From the NCBI GenBank assembly GCA_964527385.1, contig CAZGPZ010000054.1, positions 1-6,871 of the forward strand: a DNA stretch of 6,871 nt, written 5' to 3'. Positions 1 to 6,112 of the stretch are shown one piece after another (within the stretch, counting starts at the first letter, position 1; each line of letters begins with the position of its first letter). The position numbers were made by a program, and so were the translations under genes. This DNA is from JANWHZ01 sp964527385 (GTDB lineage Bacteria; Patescibacteriota; Saccharimonadia; Saccharimonadales; UBA4665). Under the pieces are notes generated by a model. The model searched no databases, was not told the origin of the DNA, and was given only the letters and a program-made list of their open reading frames with translations.

Positions 1-82
1 GTGCCGTCAAAATCCCTGCAACATATCCTGCCGCTGCTGCCAAACCTGCTGCGACTGCCAGGCGCTTCAAGAGTTTTCCCAT
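1..82 (-). CDS. YtxH-like small protein, N-terminal part only (runs off left edge)
   Basis: Only the first 27 residues are visible. They read M-G-K-L-L-K-R-L, then an Ala/Gly-rich hydrophobic stretch, ending 'GYVAGILTA' with the next codon beginning C. This matches the start of YtxH-family proteins, where a glycine-rich hydrophobic segment leads into 'APKSGKETR', so the missing next residue is probably Pro. YtxH proteins are small membrane-associated proteins with a helical tail and no well-defined molecular role, first noted in the stress-linked Bacillus ytxGHJ operon. Two ATGs are adjacent (85-83 and 82-80). I chose the second because a strong GGAGG lies 6 nt before it and only 3 nt before the first. 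The gene starts just after the stop of the small membrane protein at 96-347, so the two are almost certainly cotranscribed. The family call rests on a short fragment. Confidence 0.6.
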   Translation of the reverse strand, partial: MGKLLKRLAVAAGLAAAAGYVAGILTA

Positions 83-87
83 CATTA

Positions 88-93
88 CCCTCC
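88..93 (-). promoter_or_regulatory. Ribosome binding site of the YtxH-like gene
   Basis: On the minus strand the sequence is TAAAAGGAGGGTAATGATG. The TAA is the stop of the upstream gene, GGAGGG is a near-perfect Shine-Dalgarno site, and two ATGs follow. The spacing favours the second ATG and indicates coupled translation of the pair. Confidence 0.75.
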
Positions 94-95
94 TT

Positions 96-347
96 TTACT
101 TACGAGCTTTTTCGACTGCTTTAATAATGTTGTTAATAACCTTGAACAGCGCGAGTGGGCCGCTAGCGTTTCGCATCATTTCCGCGGCTTCGCTAGCTGT
201 TTCAACAACTGATTCCGCACGCTCAACTACATGTTTGATCGAGTTGATAAGTTTTGCAATGAGAATGAGCACAACAATGCTAACGACCAAAAACAACGTG
301 AGAACCGACGAAACGATGATGACTAAGATTGATTCAGCTTCGTGCAT
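96..347 (-). CDS. Small single-span membrane protein with helical tail (YtxG/DUF948-like)
   Basis: This 83-residue protein has a short acidic N-terminus (MHEAES), one strongly hydrophobic segment at about residues 7-31 (Ile/Val/Leu-rich), and then a long charged, probably helical tail rich in Val, Ala, Glu and Lys. It ends in 'SGPLALFK' followed by a basic C-terminus. The layout fits a bitopic membrane protein with a coiled-coil-like cytoplasmic tail, as in YtxG/DUF948-type proteins, which often sit beside ytxH genes; a YtxH-like gene does follow here. I recall similar 'SGPLALFK' proteins from Patescibacteria but cannot confirm this. The start at 347 is supported by GAGG at 359-356, 8 nt upstream. 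It begins 27 bp after the galU stop with no terminator between, so it is probably cotranscribed with galU. A structural or envelope role is inference. Confidence 0.75.
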   Translation of the reverse strand: MHEAESILVIIVSSVLTLFLVVSIVVLILIAKLINSIKHVVERAESVVETASEAAEMMRNASGPLALFKVINNIIKAVEKARK

Positions 348-374
348 AGTATACCCCTCTTACCCAAGTTAATA

Positions 375-1268
375 CTACTTGAGCTTATTTTGCAAATAAG
401 CGCGGAGGCCAGGGCCGACGTCATCACGTTCGAGCGCTATTTCGAAGACGGCTTTTAGGTAACCAAGTTTGTCGCCGGTGTCAAACCGTTTGCTGTTTTT
501 GATTTCACAACCATAAAACGCCTTGCTGTCAGCAAGCATTGGTTGGATAACCGCGTCCGTCACATAAAATTCCTGGCCAGGCTTGAGCGATGCCAGGCCG
601 CGCTCAAGGTACTCAAACACTTCTGGCGTGAAGAGATACCCGCCGACACTAGCAAAATTCGATGGCGCCTTTTCGGGTTCGGGCTTTTCGATGATGCTCG
701 TGACTTTCATGACGCCGTCGCGCACCTTTGTCCCGCCAACCACGCCGTACCGGCGGTAGTCGTCATCATTCTCAATAGTAATGCATGGCAAGATCGCGCC
801 GTCCAGTTCGTGATATAGGTCGATCATCTGCCTGAACGCGTTCGGTTCAGCGAATGTCAGGTCATCGGCGTAAGCATAGATAAACGGCTCGTTGTCGATG
901 AGCGAGGCAACGTTCATGATCGGCGTCGCGTTGCCGTAGGGACCCTTCTGGCGCACATAGACAAAGTTCGCCATGTCGGCAAGGCGCTGCATCTCATCGA
1001 TGAAATGCTCTTTTTGAGCGCCTCCTGCCCGGAGATTGTTCAACAAGTCCTCGTTCGGCACATCAAAATGATCCTCTATGCTGCGCTTGCTATAGCCGGA
1101 TACGATAATGATATCTTGTATGCCGGCTTCGACCAGTTGCTCGACAATATACTGTATGACCGGCTTGTCAACGATTGGCAGCATCTCCTTCGGCATCGCC
1201 TTGGTCTGCGGCAAAAACCGCGTCCCGAAACCCGCCGCTGCGATAACTGCTTTCGTTACCCTCTTCAT
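375..1268 (-). CDS. galU: UTP-glucose-1-phosphate uridylyltransferase
   Basis: This enzyme makes UDP-glucose from UTP and glucose-1-phosphate in the cytoplasm, supplying glycan, glycolipid and nucleotide-sugar synthesis. The 297 residues match the usual family length. The nucleotide-binding signature 'AAAGFGTRFLPQTKAMPKEM' starts near residue 10, with the family Lys in the PKEMLP block (K27). 'YADDL' at 133-137 supplies the metal/sugar-phosphate acidic residues, 'IEKPEPEKAPSN' starts at 193, 'VGGYLF' is at 208-213, and 'FDTGDKLGYLKA' near the C-terminus is the typical GalU ending. The block where E. coli GalU has a 'GLGHA' motif reads 'GPYGNATPIMN' (109-119), probably a lineage variant. The ATG at 1268 is the natural family start but has no Shine-Dalgarno site; instead an extended -10 box sits six bases upstream, so a leaderless mRNA is predicted. 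The small YtxG/YtxH-like genes follow it. Confidence 0.95.
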   Translation of the reverse strand: MKRVTKAVIAAAGFGTRFLPQTKAMPKEMLPIVDKPVIQYIVEQLVEAGIQDIIIVSGYSKRSIEDHFDVPNEDLLNNLRAGGAQKEHFIDEMQRLADMANFVYVRQKGPYGNATPIMNVASLIDNEPFIYAYADDLTFAEPNAFRQMIDLYHELDGAILPCITIENDDDYRRYGVVGGTKVRDGVMKVTSIIEKPEPEKAPSNFASVGGYLFTPEVFEYLERGLASLKPGQEFYVTDAVIQPMLADSKAFYGCEIKNSKRFDTGDKLGYLKAVFEIALERDDVGPGLRAYLQNKLK

Positions 1269-1274
1269 ATTTGT

Positions 1275-1283
1275 ATTGTATCA
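1275..1283 (-). promoter_or_regulatory. Extended -10 promoter of galU, predicted leaderless
   Basis: On the minus strand TGA-TACAAT reads from 1283 to 1275. Counting six bases from the end of the hexamer puts the start point at 1268, the A of the galU ATG. No good -35 is seen; TGGTCA (1301-1296) is a 4/6 match but at a short 15-bp spacing. The TGn element could compensate. TGATAC also occurs a second time exactly 10 bp upstream (1293-1288). The promoter lies in the 36-bp gap after the MOSC gene, so galU may be transcribed on its own as well as by read-through. Confidence 0.6.
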
Positions 1284-1304
1284 GGAAGTATCATTTGACC
1301 ATGC

Positions 1305-2258
1305 TCATTTGCCACGCAAACGAACGTTTGGCACGTCGGACAGCGATGATATCTCCACTTTATCCCCCACGGTAATGGCTTGTCCCTCTCGCCAAGCATA
1401 TGTAAGAGCTTGGCCAAAGAACATCCCGCTATCTCCCAAGTCACTCTCGCCGATACGCCCTTTGAGGGCACGAGATACAAGGCCATCGTAAGTGCCCGTA
1501 GCCGGATCGATGTTGGGTACGGGACAACGCGCGATCGGTCCTACGATAAGTGCGCCTATTGTACCGATCATAAATGCAATTCGCGGGTCGATGCGATCCT
1601 CGCCAAAGGCGCCAAGCGCTTGTCCATCAATGACAAGATTCGGGCGCGTTCGAATGATCTCCTCGTCAGGAAGGCCGATTGCCCTCCACGAGGCCAGGCT
1701 CTCAAGCGAAAGCGGCTTGCCGTCCTGCCCTGCAAGTTGCACAACCATTCCCTCGCTCCAATAGCGCTGCGACATCATGCGAGGCTGGCTTCGATCGGCC
1801 CGTAGTAGCCGTATCTCTCGGGGCACGGGTGACTGAGGAGGCTGCAGAAGCCTCGAAAAATACGCAGCTGCTTCATCGCCCTGATCAACGCCAGTGAACT
1901 TCTTACCAAACATATCTAGCCGCACAATCGGACCTTCAATGTGAGCCGCGTCAAGCGCAAGTCCGCCAAGCCTGCTCGATACTAGCAGTTTGCCCTCGTG
2001 GATGTCTATCTTGACTGTCGCAAGCTCTCGATCCTGTGGATGAGCCAAATGACGAGAAGCATCCCATCCCCTAGGAGTCACAAAAGTCTGGTCTGCTACG
2101 TCATATAAAACAAAGTCACGGTCCGCAATACCATCAACCTCGAATCCATTTGGCCCTAATGCAAGGGAATCGGGACTATGACCGTTAATCGTCGCCGGGC
2201 CGGCCCCCTTTATTGGATAGATGTAGACAGCCCGGACCCGGTCAACAATGGTTTCCAT
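1305..2258 (-). CDS. MOSC-domain protein (mARC/YcbX-like)
   Basis: This 317-residue protein has the two-part layout of mARC/YcbX proteins. An N-terminal MOSC beta-barrel domain begins with 'VYIYPIKG' (11-18), followed by 'ADRDFVLYD' (45-53) and 'TPR'. The C-terminal MOSC domain has 'RTRPNLVIDG' (203-212), 'RCPVPNIDPATG' (244-255) and a 'FFGQALTYAWREGQAITVGD' block near 280-299. In mARC enzymes the RC...DP.TG Cys binds the molybdenum cofactor sulfido-Mo centre; here it would be Cys245. Such proteins reduce N-hydroxylated compounds or handle sulfur, but the substrate here is unknown. Translation starts 5 bp after the gatB stop, and I see no good Shine-Dalgarno site, so reinitiation after gatB is likely. 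No molybdenum-cofactor genes are visible nearby, and CPR bacteria are generally thought to lack the pathway, which leaves open where the cofactor comes from. No transmembrane segment is evident. Confidence 0.88.
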   Translation of the reverse strand: METIVDRVRAVYIYPIKGAGPATINGHSPDSLALGPNGFEVDGIADRDFVLYDVADQTFVTPRGWDASRHLAHPQDRELATVKIDIHEGKLLVSSRLGGLALDAAHIEGPIVRLDMFGKKFTGVDQGDEAAAYFSRLLQPPQSPVPREIRLLRADRSQPRMMSQRYWSEGMVVQLAGQDGKPLSLESLASWRAIGLPDEEIIRTRPNLVIDGQALGAFGEDRIDPRIAFMIGTIGALIVGPIARCPVPNIDPATGTYDGLVSRALKGRIGESDLGDSGMFFGQALTYAWREGQAITVGDKVEISSLSDVPNVRLRGK

Positions 2259-2263
2259 ATACT

Positions 2264-3733
2264 CTATAGACCAAGCTGCTTCTTAATCAATTGTTGCGCC
2301 AACGCGGGATTGGCTTTGCCCTGGGATAATTTCATAACCTGGCCGACGAGGAAGCCGATGGCGCGCTCTTGGCCGGCTTTGAGATCTTCCGCGGCTTTGG
2401 CATTCTCGGCGATGACTTGTTTGACAATTTCTGCGATAGCACCTTCGTCGGACACCTGCAAGAGGTTCTTTGCCTCGGCAATTTTTTCAGCCGAACCGCC
2501 ATGTGCCGCCAATTCGTCGAACACTTCTTTTGCCGCGCTTGAGCTTAGCTTGCCGTCACCAGCCAGCCGGGACAGGGTAATGAGTTCCGCCTCGTCAACA
2601 CGGTGATTCTCGTTTTCGCTCGTTGCGGCGGCGTCATCATTTGCCGGGCGCAGCAACCAAAATGCTATTCTTCGCGCATCATCAGGCGTCGCCGCATGGA
2701 GAACGCTGATAACCGTTCTGGCTGTGCCTATGTCCGCCAAGATATCTTCGACGACCTTCGCGTCAATGCCGATGCGCTGCAATTCTTTCCGGTATTCAGC
2801 AGGTAATTCAGGCATGTCTTTCTTGGCAGCTTCGACGTACGCGTCACTGAGCACGACGGGCGGGATGTCAGGGTCCGGCATGTACCGGTAATCGTGGGCT
2901 TCTTCTTTGCCGCGCTGCGCAAACGTCTTCTGCTTGGCATCGTCCCAGCCTCGTGTCTCTTGCACGATTTCGCCACCGTTTTCGAGGATTTCTATCTGTC
3001 GACCAACCTCAAAGTCAATCGCCTTTTCAATGCTGCGGAAACTGTTGAGGTTTTTTGTCTCGGTCCTGGTGCCTTTCGTGGCAGAGTCTTTGCTGACGCT
3101 TGTGTTGACGTCGAACCGCATGTGACCAAGATATAGATCACAGTCGCTGACATCGGCGTACTTCATGCGCAAGTAGAGTTCGCGGGCGTACGCTTTGGCT
3201 TCGGCAGACGAGTGCAAATCCGGCTCTGACACGATTTCAAGTAGCGGCGTGCCGGCGCGGTTGAGGTCCACCAGGCTATAATCTTTGCCTGCCGGGTGCG
3301 TGCTCTTGCCGGCATCTTCTTCCAGGTGAGCCCGGGTAATGCCGACTCGGAAAGTTCGGACTTCCTTGGTTGCCTCGTCGAGCAACGGCACGTCGATGAA
3401 CCCCTGCCCGATGATCGGCTGGTCGTACTGCGATATCTGGTAACCCTTCGGCAAATCAGGATAAAAGTAATGCTTGCGGTCGAATTTGCTGAACCGGGCA
3501 GGCTCTGTCCCCAACGCAAATGCCGCGCGGGTTGCCAATCGGACCGCCTCTTCGTTCAACACTGGCAGCGCGCCTGGCAGGCCGAAACAAATGTGGCTGA
3601 CCAACGTATTTGGCGGCGCTTCGCGGGCGTCGTTGCCGACGGCGGCAAACAGCTTCGTTTTTGTCTTCAGCTGGACATGGCACTCGATGCCGACGGTCAC
3701 GGTGTATTGTTTGCGAAGTTCGGTACTAATCAT
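2264..3733 (-). CDS. gatB: Asp/Glu-tRNA amidotransferase subunit B
   Basis: GatB is the kinase and tRNA-binding subunit of GatCAB. It phosphorylates the Glu (or Asp) on mischarged tRNA(Gln)/(Asn) so that ammonia from GatA can amidate it. The 489 residues are close to the family's usual 475-485. Visible blocks in order are 'VGIECHVQLKTKTKLF' (14-29), 'FGLPGALPVLN' (50-60), 'KFDRKHYFYPDLPKGYQISQ' (83-102), 'HLEEDAGKS' (136-144), 'DLNRAGTPLLEIVSEPDL' (156-173), 'RFDVNTSVS' (206-214) and 'YRYMPDPDIPP' (282-292). From about residue 340 the helical YqeY-like tail domain begins. It includes a polar, charged stretch near 'NDDAAATSENENH' that looks like a variable insert. The ATG at 3733 overlaps the end of gene X by 8 bp (ATGATTAG), with AGGAG 9 nt upstream, so translation is coupled. 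The family assignment is clear. Confidence 0.97.
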   Translation of the reverse strand: MISTELRKQYTVTVGIECHVQLKTKTKLFAAVGNDAREAPPNTLVSHICFGLPGALPVLNEEAVRLATRAAFALGTEPARFSKFDRKHYFYPDLPKGYQISQYDQPIIGQGFIDVPLLDEATKEVRTFRVGITRAHLEEDAGKSTHPAGKDYSLVDLNRAGTPLLEIVSEPDLHSSAEAKAYARELYLRMKYADVSDCDLYLGHMRFDVNTSVSKDSATKGTRTETKNLNSFRSIEKAIDFEVGRQIEILENGGEIVQETRGWDDAKQKTFAQRGKEEAHDYRYMPDPDIPPVVLSDAYVEAAKKDMPELPAEYRKELQRIGIDAKVVEDILADIGTARTVISVLHAATPDDARRIAFWLLRPANDDAAATSENENHRVDEAELITLSRLAGDGKLSSSAAKEVFDELAAHGGSAEKIAEAKNLLQVSDEGAIAEIVKQVIAENAKAAEDLKAGQERAIGFLVGQVMKLSQGKANPALAQQLIKKQLGL

Positions 3734-4166
3734 TTTCCAGTGCTCCTAGGTCACGCAACGCTTGGCGCATGCTCTTCAGCGCGGCTTGGACGTCACGTTT
3801 GTACAGGCGGGGGATTTCTTCGTTGGCAACTTTGTTGCTCAGCTTATGCGCGAACCAAATACCGTCATTGTCGTTCAGCCGGCGCTGCGCGGCGACCAAG
3901 CGCTCACCCATCGAACGGCCTTTGCACTTGCACCTTTTCAGTGCTTCGTCGAGCAGCTTGTCGGCGTTCACGATCGCACTCGGCCATGATTCACTTTTGC
4001 CGCACAACTGCTGCACGTCACGCTCCCACCGATCCTGGAATTTTTCAGTGTTGACATGGTATTTATGGCGTCGAAGTACTATGATAATCGCCAGCAAGGC
4101 CAGAATAATGCCGACTCCAATGATTTGAACAAGGTAAACTTTGGCCATGGACAGTATGTTATGCAT
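3726..4166 (-). CDS. Membrane-anchored conserved hypothetical protein between gatA and gatB
   Basis: I do not know a named family for this protein. A longer start at 4199 is possible, but the ATG at 4166 has GAGGAG 7 nt upstream and gives 146 residues, so I prefer it. An N-terminal hydrophobic helix (about 10-31) is followed by basic residues (RRHKYH), which suggests anchoring with the rest in the cytoplasm. The soluble part has 'DRWERDVQQL', then 'WPSAIVNADKLLDEALKR' (61-78), 'GRSMGERL' (83-90) and 'GIWFAHKLSNKVANEE' (102-117), ending in a charged helix. From memory, related CPR proteins read more like 'AHK.RN...HE' in the last block. That resembles a HEPN-type R-x4-H motif; here those positions are Ser110 and Asn115. 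Both overlaps, with gatA (ATGCATAA) and gatB (ATGATTAG), are 8 bp, so it is translated as part of the gat operon. A role linked to the amidotransferase is inferred only from position. Confidence 0.85.
   Translation of the reverse strand: MHNILSMAKVYLVQIIGVGIILALLAIIIVLRRHKYHVNTEKFQDRWERDVQQLCGKSESWPSAIVNADKLLDEALKRCKCKGRSMGERLVAAQRRLNDNDGIWFAHKLSNKVANEEIPRLYKRDVQAALKSMRQALRDLGALEND
3743..3747 (-). promoter_or_regulatory. Ribosome binding site of gatB inside gene X
   Basis: AGGAG lies within the last codons of gene X, 9 nt before the gatB ATG. It supports the 3733 start and independent ribosome loading at gatB. Confidence 0.7.
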
Positions 4167-5601
4167 TGAACAACTCCTCGGCTGCCTTTGCGGCTTCAAG
4201 CAAGCTCCGGTCAGCCTTCTGGTTCGCCATCAACTGCAAGCCAACCGGCAAACCATCGCTTTCACCTGCCGGAACGACAGCCGCCGGAGCGCCGACAAGG
4301 CTGACGCCGACAGTCATGACATCCGCCAAATACATCTGCAGCGGGTCATTTACATTCTCGCCGATCTTGAATGCCGTCATTGGTGCCGTCGGGCCGACGA
4401 GAAAATCAACTTCCTTGAACGCTGATTCGAATTCTCTAATAAGCTTCGTGCGGACGGTTTGCGCCCGTTTGTAGTACGCATCGTAGTAGCCGCTGCTCAG
4501 CACGTACGTACCGATCATGATACGGCGCTTGGCTTCCTTGCCGAAGCCGATGCCGCGTGATTTTGTATAACTCTCATAGAGGTCTTTGGCGTCTTTGTAG
4601 CTATAGCCGTACCGCTGCCCGTCGTAACGGCCAAGGTTGCTGCTGACTTCCGCCGGCACGACGATATAATACACGGCTAACGCCATGGGCAAGCTCGGCA
4701 AGCTCACTTCTTGGATGTCGGCACCTGCGGATTTCAGCTTCTGGATTGCCGCCTCGATTACCTTCCGGACGCCAGGTTGCAGCCCGTCACCCATGTATTC
4801 TTTGATAACGCCGATTTTCTTGCCGCTTAGGCTGTATGTTTTGCCGCGCAGGTCGTAACCCGCCGGGTCGCGCTCGATAGTCGTGCCATCCAGTTCGTCC
4901 TTGGCAGCTATCACGTCCAGTACGAGCGCTGCGTCGTCGACCGTCCTGGCAAGCGGTCCCATGCAGTCCGTGCTGCTCGCCATCGCTACAACGCCACTGC
5001 GGCTCGTCAGGCCGTATGTCGGCTTGTATCCGACACAGCCACTCCAGCTGGCTGGCAAACGGATCGAACCGCCAGTGTCGGAACCGAGGGCGAACGGCAC
5101 CATATCGAGCACGACCGCTGCCGCCGAGCCGCCAGACGAGCCGCCGGGCACGCGGGTTTTGTCGTGCGGGTTCTTGGTCACCATGAAGTCGCTGTTTTCA
5201 GTGCTGCCTCCATGGGCGAACGCGTCCAGGTTCGCTTTTGCTACGCAGATCGCCCCTTCCGCCTCCAACCGCTCGATTACCGTAGACTGATACGGTGCAG
5301 TAAAGCCTTTCAAGATGTTGCTGGCGGCTGTTGTTTCAGCGCCGAACACGAGGTAATTATCTTTTGCGATAAACGGCACACCTGCCAAACGACCGGCATT
5401 TTCACGGTTTTTCACGCGCTCGTCAATGGCGCGGGCACGTTCGCGGGCTCGCTCTGCCGTGGTAGCGATAACCGCGTCGTATTCTTTCTTTTCGGCAATA
5501 GTGTCCAGTGATAATTTGACGAGGTCAATCGCTTTCAGCTCGCCGTTATTGACCTTTTCGGCAATCTCGGCAATCGGCAGCCACTGGCTACGCGCGCCCA
5601 T
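4159..5601 (-). CDS. gatA: Asp/Glu-tRNA amidotransferase subunit A
   Basis: GatA is the amidase-signature subunit. It releases ammonia from glutamine and passes it to GatB. The 480 residues fit the family. The catalytic Ser-cisSer-Lys triad is complete: Lys80 in 'FIAKDN', Ser155 in 'VPGGSSGGSAAAV' and the nucleophile Ser179 in 'GSDTGGSIRLPAS'. Each is one residue later than Lys79/Ser154/Ser178 of Staphylococcus aureus GatA. Other family blocks include 'AKANLDAFAHGGSTENSDF' (121-139), 'GCVGYKPTYGLTSRSGV' (188-204) and 'MGPLARTVDDAALVLD' (214-229). The ATG shares its A with the gatC stop (TAATG), and AGGA lies 10 nt upstream at 5615-5612. The 3' end overlaps gene X by 8 bp. Together with gatC and gatB it implies that this organism makes Gln-tRNA and/or Asn-tRNA by the indirect route. 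Confidence 0.98.
   Translation of the reverse strand: MGARSQWLPIAEIAEKVNNGELKAIDLVKLSLDTIAEKKEYDAVIATTAERARERARAIDERVKNRENAGRLAGVPFIAKDNYLVFGAETTAASNILKGFTAPYQSTVIERLEAEGAICVAKANLDAFAHGGSTENSDFMVTKNPHDKTRVPGGSSGGSAAAVVLDMVPFALGSDTGGSIRLPASWSGCVGYKPTYGLTSRSGVVAMASSTDCMGPLARTVDDAALVLDVIAAKDELDGTTIERDPAGYDLRGKTYSLSGKKIGVIKEYMGDGLQPGVRKVIEAAIQKLKSAGADIQEVSLPSLPMALAVYYIVVPAEVSSNLGRYDGQRYGYSYKDAKDLYESYTKSRGIGFGKEAKRRIMIGTYVLSSGYYDAYYKRAQTVRTKLIREFESAFKEVDFLVGPTAPMTAFKIGENVNDPLQMYLADVMTVGVSLVGAPAAVVPAGESDGLPVGLQLMANQKADRSLLEAAKAAEELFNA
4174..4179 (-). promoter_or_regulatory. Ribosome binding site deciding the start of gene X
   Basis: GAGGAG sits 7 nt before the ATG at 4166-4164, inside the end of gatA. 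The longer in-frame start at 4199 and the later ATG at 4148 lack an equally good site that I can see, so this site picks 4166. Confidence 0.75.
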
Positions 5602-5894
5602 TAACCGATCATCCTTTTGACTTTGATCATGTCGTCTTGGACGGCAGGTACATTTTCCAATAACTTTCGGGCTTTATAGCCATAATCGCGAATGGTGTCT
5701 TTGCGCATGACGTTCGTCAGCCCGGTCACCTGGTTTGTCGGCTCCAACCCAGAAATATCGACGGATTGCAGCTGCTCGACGTACTGCAAAATCTCGCTCA
5801 GCTGCACCTGGAACTGCGCCACTTCATCCTCAGAGAGGTCAAGCCGGGCAAGCCGAGCCAATTTTAATACTTCCTCGCGTGTTAACTTGCTCAT
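5601..5894 (-). CDS. gatC: Asp/Glu-tRNA amidotransferase subunit C
   Basis: GatC is the small belt-like subunit that wraps around GatA and GatB and stabilises the complex. The 97 residues are the normal length. The N-terminal helix pattern 'LTREEVLKLARLARLDLSED' (residues 4-23) is diagnostic, followed by a helix 'LSEILQYVEQLQSVDISGLE' and then the extended segment 'PTNQVTGLTNVMRKD', typical of the linker that contacts both partners. The C-terminal 'VPAVQDDMIKVKRMI' matches the family ending 'P....g.fkVP.v'. It is the first gene of the operon, and its TAA overlaps the gatA start by 1 bp. There is no Shine-Dalgarno site before its ATG. A perfect TATAAT with an upstream TG lies just upstream and predicts an mRNA with a leader of 0-2 nt. 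Confidence 0.95.
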   Translation of the reverse strand: MSKLTREEVLKLARLARLDLSEDEVAQFQVQLSEILQYVEQLQSVDISGLEPTNQVTGLTNVMRKDTIRDYGYKARKLLENVPAVQDDMIKVKRMIG

Positions 5895-5902
5895 TTCACT
5901 TG

Positions 5903-5911
5903 ATTATAGCA
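5903..5911 (-). promoter_or_regulatory. Extended -10 promoter of the gatC operon
   Basis: On the minus strand TGC-TATAAT reads from 5911 to 5903, a consensus extended -10. The expected start point is at about 5896, two bases before the gatC ATG at 5894, so the transcript would be leaderless or nearly so. No TTGACA-like -35 is seen at 16-18 bp. Confidence 0.7.
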
Positions 5912-5914
5912 AAT

Positions 5915-5954
5915 CTGCTCGCGGGATACATTTCTATGGAAAGACCTGCTCGCG
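5915..5954. repeat. Short direct repeat CTGCTCGCG, copies 31 bp apart
   Basis: Two identical 9-bp copies at 5915-5923 and 5946-5954 are offset by 31 bp, about three helical turns. The first copy lies just upstream of the gatC extended -10. This could be an operator pair or chance in GC-rich DNA. Confidence 0.4.
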
Positions 5955-6095
5955 CCTAGGTCTGAAAATACTAAGTCGTGGGCGCCGACGACCAAGACCG
6001 TGTTTAGCTTGATTGTACCTATTGCCGATAGATAACGTCGCCATGCACGAAGTAAAGTACAACCGAAAACATGTGCTGAAAGCCCCATGCTAAAA

Positions 6096-6112
6096 ATTGC
6101 ATTAATCGCAAT
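6096..6112. promoter_or_regulatory. Inverted repeat over the -35 of the 6132 gene (possible operator)
   Basis: ATTGC-ATTAATC-GCAAT is a perfect 5-bp inverted repeat with a 7-bp AT-rich centre. It covers the putative -35 (6097-6102) and part of the spacer, a common place for a repressor site. Short palindromes arise by chance in AT-rich DNA, so this is tentative. Confidence 0.35.

Noticed and set aside
348..353. TATACT directly before the ATG at 347 as a -10 box
   Set aside because: Transcription would start inside the coding region and skip the ribosome site at 359-356, so the likeness is probably accidental.
1..372. A plus-strand frame of 123 codons at the left edge
   Set aside because: It is antisense to the two small membrane-protein genes, which have good Shine-Dalgarno sites and proper start/stop spacing; its Ser/Thr-rich reading has no family features.
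2259..2270. TATAGA near the MOSC start as a leaderless promoter
   Set aside because: The spacing to the ATG is 4 nt rather than 6, there is no TGn element, and it lies in the gatB stop region, so coupling is a simpler explanation.
3296..4054. A 252-codon plus-strand frame
   Set aside because: It is antisense to the 5' end of gatB and to gene X, both well supported, and its sequence looks like an antisense translation of GC-rich genes.
5975..5992. GTCGT/ACGAC stem as a terminator
   Set aside because: Only 5 bp, no T-run on either strand, and no gene ends nearby.
5891..6088. A 65-codon minus-strand frame upstream of gatC
   Set aside because: It runs through the perfect extended -10 box and the gatC start, has no ribosome site and shows no recognisable protein features.
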